Source: Agrococcus lahaulensis DSM 17612 (lineage in GTDB: Bacteria > Actinomycetota > Actinomycetes > Actinomycetales > Microbacteriaceae). From it: 64,000 nucleotides of DNA. Positions 57,677-64,000 of this stretch are shown in pieces. A model generated the notes under the pieces. That model was not told the origin of the DNA. It searched no databases and was given only the letters and a program-made list of their open reading frames with translations. The stretch lies in NCBI RefSeq assembly GCF_000425105.1, contig NZ_AULD01000005.1, forward strand, positions 372,001-436,000, read 5' to 3'. A program made the translations under genes and the position numbers. The first letter of the stretch is position 1; each line of letters opens with the position of its first letter.

Positions 57677-58993
57677 GTGCGAGTGAAGGCGGATGCGCTC
57701 GATCGGGAGATCCTGCGGCTCGCGGTCCCTGCGCTCGGCGCGCTCATGGCCGAGCCCGCGTTCCTGCTCGTCGACACGGCGCTCGTCGGGCACCTCGGCG
57801 CCGAGCAGCTCGCGGGCGTCGGCATCGGGGCGGCCGTGCTCTCGACCGCGGTGGGCCTGCTCATCTTCCTCGCCTACGGCACGACGCCCGCCGTCGCGAG
57901 GCTGCTCGGCGCCGGCGACCGGCCCGCGGCGATCCGCGCCGGGCTCGACGGCATCTGGCTCGCGATCGTCGCGGGTGCGGTGCTCGTCGCTGCCACGCCG
58001 CTCGCCGGGCCGGTCGTCGGGCTCTTCGGGGCCGCATCCGCCGTCACCGAGCACGCGGCGACCTACCTCGGCATCTCGATCCTGGGGCTGCCCGCGATGC
58101 TCATCGTGCTCGCCGCCACGGGACTCATGCGCGGGCTGCAGGACACCCGCACCCCGCTCGTCGTCGCGACGATCGGCTTCGCCGCGAACGCGGTGCTCAA
58201 CGCGCTGCTCATCTACGGCGTCGGCCTCGGCGTCGCCGGCGCGGCGCTCGGCACCGTCATCGCGCAGTGGGGCATGGCGGCGTTCTTCGTGTGGTTCGCG
58301 GTGCGGGAGGCGCGCCGGGAGGACGTGCCGCTCGGCATCCGCTGGGGCGACCTCGGGCGCACGGCGTCGACGGGCGGCTGGCTCTTCGTCCGCACCCTCT
58401 CGCTGCGCGCGGCGCTGCTCGCGACGACGGTCGTCGCGACGCAGGCCGGCACCGCGACCCTCGCCGCGACGCAGATCGCCTTCACGCTCTTCTCGACGCT
58501 CGCCTTCGCGCTCGACGCGCTCGCGATCGCCGGGCAGGCGATGCTCGGCAAGGCGCTCGGCGCGGGCGACGTGGCCGAGGCGCGGGCGGTCACCCGGCGG
58601 CTGCAGGTGTGGGGCGTGGGGTTCGGATGCGTCGTGGGCGCCCTGCTGCTCGCGGTCGCGTGGGTGCTCGGCGGCGTCTTCACCTCCGACCCGGCGGTGC
58701 TCGACGCGCTGCCGATCGCGCTCGTGCTGCTCGCGCTCGCGCAGCCGATCGCCGGGTTCGTCTTCGTGCTCGACGGCGTGCTCATCGGCGCGGGCGACGC
58801 GCGCTACCTCGCGCTCACGGGCGTGCTCAACCTCGCGGTCTACCTGCCGCTGCTGCTCCTCGCGCTCCTGCCGGGCGTCGACGCGCTCGCCGTGATCTGG
58901 GCGGCCTTCTCCTTCGGCTACCTCGGCGCGCGGGCGACGACGCTCGGCCTCCGGGCACGCTCGGACGCCTGGCTCCGCACGGGGCGCCGCTGA
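57677..58993 (+). CDS. MATE family efflux transporter (DinF-like)
   Basis: 438 residues with twelve predicted membrane segments. EILRLAVPALGALMAEPAFLLVDTALVGHLGAEQLAGVGIG is the N-terminal MATE signature; the second half starts with LRAALLATTVVATQAGTATLAATQI. DinF-type sequence (EPAFLLVDTA). GTG start at 57677. Likely drug/Na+ or H+ antiporter, substrate unknown. Convergent with the ABC permease gene. Confidence 0.92.
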   Translation: MRVKADALDREILRLAVPALGALMAEPAFLLVDTALVGHLGAEQLAGVGIGAAVLSTAVGLLIFLAYGTTPAVARLLGAGDRPAAIRAGLDGIWLAIVAGAVLVAATPLAGPVVGLFGAASAVTEHAATYLGISILGLPAMLIVLAATGLMRGLQDTRTPLVVATIGFAANAVLNALLIYGVGLGVAGAALGTVIAQWGMAAFFVWFAVREARREDVPLGIRWGDLGRTASTGGWLFVRTLSLRAALLATTVVATQAGTATLAATQIAFTLFSTLAFALDALAIAGQAMLGKALGAGDVAEARAVTRRLQVWGVGFGCVVGALLLAVAWVLGGVFTSDPAVLDALPIALVLLALAQPIAGFVFVLDGVLIGAGDARYLALTGVLNLAVYLPLLLLALLPGVDALAVIWAAFSFGYLGARATTLGLRARSDAWLRTGRR

Positions 58994-59018
58994 CGCATCC
59001 GCCCCTCTCGCGCAGCCT

Positions 59019-59118
59019 CCGTGCACAACGCAAGCCCGCGGGCGAGCAGCAGCGGCGAGCCCGGGGCACCTCCCCGATCCGCCGCGCGACCCGCCGACGC
59101 GGCTTGCGTTGTGCACGG
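59019..59118. repeat. Long inverted repeat with 18-bp perfect arms
   Basis: CCGTGCACAACGCAAGCC (59019-59036) and its exact reverse complement (59101-59118) with 64 nt between, in the gap between convergent genes. Much longer than a terminator stem and not related to repeat families A or B. It has no coding content and could be a miniature mobile element or a bidirectional terminator. Confidence 0.8.
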
Positions 59119-59140
59119 GGAAGCGGGGTGCCGACCAGCT

Positions 59141-60775
59141 TCAGACGACCGCGTCGCGGCGCGAGAAGCGCAGCGCCGCAGCGACGAGGAGGGTCGCGGC
59201 GATCGCGAGCAGCCACCACGTGCCGGTCCAGTCGGGATCGGGGTCGAGCGGGTTCGCGACCCAGTGGAAGGGGCTCAGGTTCTCGATCCACTCCCACTGC
59301 TCGCCGAGCAGGGGCGCGAAGTCGCCCGCGAGCATGAGGCCGATGAGCAGCACCCAGCCGAGCCAGGCCACGGCTCCGGGCAGGAACGCGACGATCGCCG
59401 CACCGACCGCGAGGTAGACGGCGACGAGCGGCACGTGGGCGCCGGCGATCGCGACGAGCTGGTCCCAGCGGTCGTCGCCGGCCGCGCTGAGCGAGGCTCC
59501 CGCGACCGCCGTGAAGGAGGCGAGGGTCGCGAGCCCGGCGACGACGCCCACGAGCAGGTGGCTCGCGAGCCAGCCCGAGCGGCGCACCGGGGCGGAGAGC
59601 ACGAGCTCGCCGTGCGCGAGCTCCTCGTGACGGAGCCGCAGCGCCGCCTGCATCGCGGCGGCGCTCGCCATGAGGCCGATGAACGCGGCGAGCGCAGTGA
59701 GGAAGACGCCCTCGGTGTCGGCGCCCTCCGCGCCGAGCGTCGCGACGATGCGGGCCAGGCCGGCGTTGTCGGCGAGCGCACCCGCGACGACGGGCGCGAG
59801 CCGGCCCGCGATCGCACCGATCGCAGCGGCGACGAGCATCCAGGCGAGCGCGGCGCCCGAGAGCAGCCGCGCGCTGAGCCCGAGCGGCGCGCTCCAGGGC
59901 ATCGCGCCGAGGAGCGCCCCCGCGCTCGCGCGACCGCCGCGCTCGGGCAGGAGCGATCCGCCGAGCTCGCGGCGCGACTCGAGGAGCACGACGAGCGCGG
60001 CGAGCACGAGCGCCGTCGGGGGCAGCAGCAGGAGCGGCGTCGCATCCGGCGACCACGGCGGGTCGGCGAACGGATGCGCCTGCGCGCCCCAGCCGATCGG
60101 CGAGAACCAGACCGGCCAGGCCGCCTCGACGCGCGTGAGGTCGGCGCTCGGCTCGCCGAGCGCATCCCCGATCCCGCGCACGAGGAACCACGCGCCCACC
60201 ACGATCGCCGCGGCGCCGTTCGCCGCGCGCGACGTCGGCAGCGCCTGCGCGGCGAGCAGGCCGACGAGCAGCGCGGGCGCCCCGACGCCCGCGAGCGCCG
60301 CGGCCATCAGCAGCGAGCCCGTCGCGTCGAGGCCGAGGGCGATCGACACCGCGGCGGTGAGGCCGCACACGAGGGCGAGCTCGATGGCGCCCGCGAGCAC
60401 GGTCGCCGCGAGCGGCGCCCAGCGGCCGACCGCCGTGCCCCGCACGAGCTCGGCCCGGCCGGCGTCCTCGTCGCCGCGGGAGTGCCGCACCGCGAAGAAG
60501 GTCATCATGAGGCCGACCATCACGGCGAGGTAGGCGTAGGTCGAGACGAACATCACCGCGCTGAGGCCCACGCCGGCGGGCGCGCCGCGCAGCAGCAGCA
60601 GCGCCGGCTGGGCCGAGAGCAGGGCGACGAGGCCGCGCCGCGACTCCTCGTCGAACGCCGCGCCGACGCCGCCGACCACCGCGGCCCAGAGCCCGGCGAC
60701 CCCGAGCGCCCAGAGCAGGATGCTCAGCCGGTCGCGGCGGAGGGCCGCGCCGAGCAGCAGGCGGGTGCCGTCCAT
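59141..60775 (-). CDS. ABC-2 type exporter permease (polyketide-antibiotic exporter family)
   Basis: 544 residues with about twelve hydrophobic segments, two six-helix halves. The first half has LGAALRRDRLSILLWALGVAGLWAAV and FVSTYAYLAVMVGLMMTFFAVRHSRGDEDAGRAELVRGTAVGRWAPL; the second repeats this pattern with ALRLRHEELAHGELVLSAPVRRSGWL and ends NLSPFHWVANPLDPDPDW. This duplicated layout is typical of tetronasin-type exporters in actinobacteria. ATG 60775 follows the ATPase stop by four bases. Confidence 0.87.
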   Translation of the reverse strand: MDGTRLLLGAALRRDRLSILLWALGVAGLWAAVVGGVGAAFDEESRRGLVALLSAQPALLLLRGAPAGVGLSAVMFVSTYAYLAVMVGLMMTFFAVRHSRGDEDAGRAELVRGTAVGRWAPLAATVLAGAIELALVCGLTAAVSIALGLDATGSLLMAAALAGVGAPALLVGLLAAQALPTSRAANGAAAIVVGAWFLVRGIGDALGEPSADLTRVEAAWPVWFSPIGWGAQAHPFADPPWSPDATPLLLLPPTALVLAALVVLLESRRELGGSLLPERGGRASAGALLGAMPWSAPLGLSARLLSGAALAWMLVAAAIGAIAGRLAPVVAGALADNAGLARIVATLGAEGADTEGVFLTALAAFIGLMASAAAMQAALRLRHEELAHGELVLSAPVRRSGWLASHLLVGVVAGLATLASFTAVAGASLSAAGDDRWDQLVAIAGAHVPLVAVYLAVGAAIVAFLPGAVAWLGWVLLIGLMLAGDFAPLLGEQWEWIENLSPFHWVANPLDPDPDWTGTWWLLAIAATLLVAAALRFSRRDAVV

Positions 60776-60779
60776 GGCC

Positions 60780-61839
60780 TCACTCCGCGTGGCGGCCGCG
60801 GCGGCGCTCGCCTCGCTCCGGCGCGGCCGCCGGCAGCACGCCCGTCGAGGCGATCGGGCTGGTGAGCTCCTCCGGCTCGGTGAGCGCGTCGACGTCGGGC
60901 GCGAGCAGCTCCTCGCCGTGCCGCTCGCCCTTCGCGCGCTCCGAGCGCGCGCGATCGACGCGCTCCGCGTCGCCGTAGTGGCGGAGGAACAGCTCCTCGA
61001 GGGCTCGGGGGCGTGAGCGTGACCGCCTGCGCCTCGTGCTCGCCGAGCCAGCGCAGCACCGACGGCACGTCCTCGGCGGCGACCGAGCCGCGCACGCGGT
61101 CGCCGTCGACGGCGACGTCGACGATCGGCACGCCCACCGGTGCGGGGCCGCGGTAGGCGACGACCGCGTGCCGGAGGTGCCGCAGCGCGTCGAGCGAGCC
61201 GCTCTCGACGACCCGGCCGTCGCGGATGATCGAGACGACGTCGCACAGCTGCTCGACCTCGCTGAGGATGTGGCTTGAGAGCAGCACGGTCGCGCCGCGC
61301 TCGGCGACCCGGCGGATCTCGGCCTGGAAGACGCTCTCCATGAGCGGGTCGAGCCCGCTCGTCGGCTCGTCGAGGATGTAGAGGTCGGCCTCGCTCGCGA
61401 AGGCGGCGATGAGCGCGACCTTCTGCCGGTTGCCCTTCGAGTAGGCCTTCGCGCGCCGGCGCGGGTCGAGATCGAAGGCCTCGATGAGCCGGGCGCGGTC
61501 GGATGCGGGGGCTCGGTGACCGCGGAGGCGCGTGAGGGTGTCGATCGCCTCGCCGCCCGTGAGGCCTGGCCACAGGGTCACGTCGCCGGGCACGGTCGCG
61601 ACGCGCCGGTGGATCGCGACGGCGTCGCGCCAGGGGTGCATGCCGAACACGCTCGCCTCGCCGCCCGTCGCGCGCAGCATGCCGAGCAGCACGCGGATCG
61701 CGGTCGACTTGCCCGCGCCGTTCGGGCCGAGGAAGCCGTGCACCTGACCGCGCTCGACGACGAGGTCGAGCCCGTCGAGCGCGCGCACGCGCCCGAATCG
61801 CTTCTCGAGGCCCCTCGTCTCGACCACCGCCTCCGGCAT
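60780..61839 (-). CDS. ABC exporter ATP-binding protein, C-terminal frameshift
   Basis: Nucleotide-binding subunit. Walker A GFLGPNGAGKSTAIRVLLG, signature YSKGNRQKVALIAAF, Walker B LYILDEPTSGLDPLME and switch histidine LLSSHILSEVEQL are intact. Near 61001 an extra base breaks the frame: TLTPPS then continues as PRGAVPPP, while the next frame gives LEELFLRHYGD, the normal ending of these proteins, and runs to a stop at 60780. Removing one G from the run 61001-61003 would restore a protein ending RRGRHAE. The core ATPase is unaffected. Could be a real mutation or a base-calling error. Confidence 0.8.
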
Positions 61840-61906
61840 GGCGCCGACGCTACTCCCCCGCGGCGCGACCGTCACGGGCGGGCAGGGCGCGGCCGGGCAC
61901 GGCAGA

Positions 61907-63094
61907 ATGGGGCGAGTGCACTCCGTGACCGCCTGGCGCAACGCCGTCTTCGCCGCCTTCTTCGCGATGGGGTTCGGCTACGCGAGCTGGATGGCCCGAG
62001 TGCCGCACGTGCGCGACATGCTCGACGTCTCGACCGGCGAGATGGGCATGCTGCTGCTCGGCATCTCGATCGGCTCGGTGACGGGCCTGCTCGTCGCGAG
62101 CCACGTCATCCACGCACTCGGCACCCGGCTCGTCGTCTCGATCGGCATGATCTCGGTCTCGGTGGGCCTCTCGGTCGCCGGCTGGGCGGCCGACGCCGGC
62201 ACGGCGTGGCTCGTCGTCGGGGGCTTCATCCTCGGCGGCAGCCTCACCGGCATGACCGATGTCGCGATGAACATCTCGGGCGCCGCGAACGAGCGCGCCG
62301 TCGGCAAGCCCATCATGCCGATCTTCCACGCCTTCTTCTCGTTCGGCACGGTCGCGGGCGCGGGCCTCGGCGCGCTGTGCGAAGCGCTCGGCATCGGCGT
62401 CGGCTGGCAGGCGACGGGCGTCGCGATCCTGACCGCCGCGCTCGGCATCACGATCTACCGCTACCTCCCGGCCGACACGGTCGCCGAGCACGAGGAGCCC
62501 GTGACGCTCCGCGAGCGGCTCGCGGTCTGGAAGGACCCGCGCACGCTCCTGCTCGGCCTGCTCGTGCTCGGCATGTCGCTCACCGAGGGCTCCGCGAACG
62601 ACTGGCTCGCCCTCACCATGGTCGACGGCCACGGCTTCTCGAACGAGGGCGGCGCCGTCATGCTCGCGCTCTTCCTCACCGCGATGACCGGCGGACGGCT
62701 GCTCGGCGTCATGCTGCTCGAGCGCTTCGGCCGCGTGCCGGTGCTCCGCGGCACCGCCGCGCTCGCCGCGATCGGCCTGCTGCTCGTCATCTTCGCCGAC
62801 CACCCGGCGCTCGTCATCGCCGGCGTGCTGCTGTGGGGCGTCGGCGCGAGCCTCGGCTTCCCGGTCGGCATGAGCGCCGCCGCCGACGAGCCGCGCCTCG
62901 CCGCCGCGCGCGTCGGCACCGTCTCGGCGATCGGCTACATCGCCTTCCTCGCCGGGCCGCCGCTGCTCGGCCTGCTCGGCGACCTCGTGGGGCTCCGCCT
63001 CGCGATGCTCGCCGTGCTCGTCTTCGTGCTGCTCTCGCTGCTCACCAGCCACGTGGCCCGTGAGCGCACCCCGACCCCCGAGGAGACCCGATGA
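61907..63094 (+). CDS. MFS transporter
   Basis: About 395 residues with twelve hydrophobic segments. [54 protein letters not shown] is the N-terminal part; [19 protein letters not shown] and [14 protein letters not shown] mark the FucP/YbjJ-like subgroup. ATG 61907 or GTG 61916 are both possible starts. Substrate unknown. The stop overlaps nucS by ATGA. Confidence 0.88.
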   Translation: MGRVHSVTAWRNAVFAAFFAMGFGYASWMARVPHVRDMLDVSTGEMGMLLLGISIGSVTGLLVASHVIHALGTRLVVSIGMISVSVGLSVAGWAADAGTAWLVVGGFILGGSLTGMTDVAMNISGAANERAVGKPIMPIFHAFFSFGTVAGAGLGALCEALGIGVGWQATGVAILTAALGITIYRYLPADTVAEHEEPVTLRERLAVWKDPRTLLLGLLVLGMSLTEGSANDWLALTMVDGHGFSNEGGAVMLALFLTAMTGGRLLGVMLLERFGRVPVLRGTAALAAIGLLLVIFADHPALVIAGVLLWGVGASLGFPVGMSAAADEPRLAAARVGTVSAIGYIAFLAGPPLLGLLGDLVGLRLAMLAVLVFVLLSLLTSHVARERTPTPEETR

Positions 63095-63786
63095 GGATCG
63101 TCGTCGCCCGCTGCTCCGTCGACTACGCCGGCCGGCTCTCGGCCCACCTCCCGCTCGCACCGCGCGTGCTCATGCTCAAGGCTGACGGCTCGATCCTCGT
63201 CCACTCCGACGGCGGCTCGTACAAGCCGCTCAACTGGATGAGCCCGCCCGCGGTGTTCACCGCATCCGAGCCCGACGACGAGCAGCGCGCGGCCGGCATC
63301 ACCGAGGTGTGGACGGTGACGCACAGGAAGACCGGCGACTCGCTCATCGTGTCGGTGCACGAGGTGCTCTCGGATGCGTCGCACGAGCTGGGCGTCGACC
63401 CCGGGCTCGTGAAGGACGGCGTCGAGGCGCACCTGCAGGTGCTGCTCGCCGAGCAGATCGAGCGCCTCGGCGACGGCTTCGAGCTGTGGCGGCGGGAGTA
63501 CATGACGCCGATCGGGCCGGTCGACATCCTCGCGCGCGACGCGGAGGGCGCGACCGTCGCCGTCGAGATCAAGCGGCGCGGCGAGATCGACGGCGTCGAG
63601 CAGCTCACGCGCTACCTCGAGCTGCTCAACCGCGATCCGCGCATCGCGCCCGTCACGGGCGTGTTCGCGGCGCAGGAGATCAAGCCGCAGGCGAGGACGC
63701 TCGCCGAGGACCGCGGCATCCGCTGCGTCGTGCTCGACTACGACGAGATGCGCGGCATCGACTCGGGGCACGCGCGGCTCTTCTGA
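63091..63786 (+). CDS. nucS: Mismatch-specific endonuclease NucS
   Basis: 231 residues. [50 protein letters not shown] is the N-terminal domain; the RecB-like nuclease core has the catalytic residues in [12 protein letters not shown] and [27 protein letters not shown]. The C-terminus SGHARLF resembles the clamp-binding end of mycobacterial NucS. NucS replaces MutS/MutL in actinobacteria for mismatch repair. Confidence 0.95.
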   Translation: MRIVVARCSVDYAGRLSAHLPLAPRVLMLKADGSILVHSDGGSYKPLNWMSPPAVFTASEPDDEQRAAGITEVWTVTHRKTGDSLIVSVHEVLSDASHELGVDPGLVKDGVEAHLQVLLAEQIERLGDGFELWRREYMTPIGPVDILARDAEGATVAVEIKRRGEIDGVEQLTRYLELLNRDPRIAPVTGVFAAQEIKPQARTLAEDRGIRCVVLDYDEMRGIDSGHARLF

Positions 63787-63826
63787 CGTCCCGGGCGGGC
63801 CCGGAGCGGCTCAGCTGGCGGAGGGG

Positions 63827-64000
63827 CTACGCCGAGTAGGGGTCGATGCGCTCGCGCCAGCCGGCGGGGCTCTGCGGCGGCTCGTCATCGCGCGACGCGT
63901 ACGGGTCGACGCGATCGGGCGCGGGGGCGGATGCGGCGGGCACGGGATCCTCGCGCGACGCGTAGGGCGACACGTGGTCGGGCATCCGGCCGCCCGGCTC
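63827..64000 (-). CDS. C-terminus of an unidentified protein with DPYASR repeats, truncated by the window edge
   Basis: The final 57 residues are visible: a Pro/Ala/Asp-rich, probably disordered tail with three versions of one motif, VSPYASRED, VDPYASRDD and IDPYSA, the last at the very C-terminus. Frame is open to the right edge on the minus strand. Which protein it belongs to cannot be told. Confidence 0.55.
   Translation of the reverse strand, partial: EPGGRMPDHVSPYASREDPVPAASAPAPDRVDPYASRDDEPPQSPAGWRERIDPYSA

Overview
The window is very GC-rich throughout, with overlapping start and stop codons (ATGA, GTGA) in most gene strings. It carries a phenylacetate pathway with a TetR regulator, an Rpf/LysM cell-wall enzyme, NucS mismatch endonuclease, a class Ib ribonucleotide reductase and a C50-carotenoid cluster with a two-subunit cyclase. 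Together these point to an actinobacterium, most likely a yellow-pigmented member of the Microbacteriaceae such as an Agrococcus-like organism. That placement is inferred from gene content; no rRNA or tRNA gene is present to confirm it.

Layout. 1-13.6 kb: aerobic phenylacetate catabolism. The left part encodes the beta-oxidation end (thiolase, hydratase, dehydrogenase) and the ring-opening enzyme PaaZ. An Rpf-like gene follows, then a leftward tetR-paaK-paaI block that diverges from the rightward epoxidase operon paaABCDE-paaG. The divergent region holds a good promoter with a TetR-type palindrome. Short palindromic repeats sit in almost every gap of this cluster. 13.6-17.9 kb: two genes of less GC-rich composition, a DinB/mycothiol-type gene broken by an in-frame TAG, a DUF805 membrane protein, a D-amino-acid oxidase-like enzyme and a methyltransferase. 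17.9-26 kb: a ClpC-type AAA+ unfoldase preceded by a perfect HspR (HAIR) operator, a VapBC-type toxin-antitoxin pair, a dicarboxylate symporter, an LLM flavoenzyme, a PfpI-type protein and an AlkD-type protein.

26-31.9 kb: nrdHIEF behind tandem NrdR boxes. A 1.85-kb two-gene cassette (response regulator plus histidine-kinase-like protein) sits exactly at the 3' end of nrdF, flanked by a 22-bp direct repeat of the nrdF tail. The probable original nrdF terminator now lies beyond the cassette. This is the strongest candidate for an undescribed system here. 31.9-42.6 kb: glutaminase-STAS, a TerC exporter under a manganese riboswitch that can hide the ribosome-binding site, stress and membrane proteins, two DUF998 paralogues (one frameshifted), RmuC and NUDIX genes.

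42.6-51.5 kb: the carotenoid operon idi-crtE-crtB-crtI-crtYe-crtYf-crtEb, followed in the same overlapping string by a DUF2867-type oxidoreductase and a pyrimidine-dimer DNA glycosylase. It is bracketed by two closely related MarR regulators with matching, probably leaderless promoters. Pigment synthesis and UV-damage repair therefore appear to be co-expressed. 51.5-64 kb: a PIF1-like helicase, a class II amidotransferase, a GIY-YIG protein, a small membrane-protein trio, an M13 peptidase, a MATE exporter, an ABC exporter whose ATPase carries a 1-nt frameshift, an MFS transporter, nucS, and the end of a gene with DPYASR repeats. No CRISPR array, tRNA, rRNA, transposase or integrase was seen.
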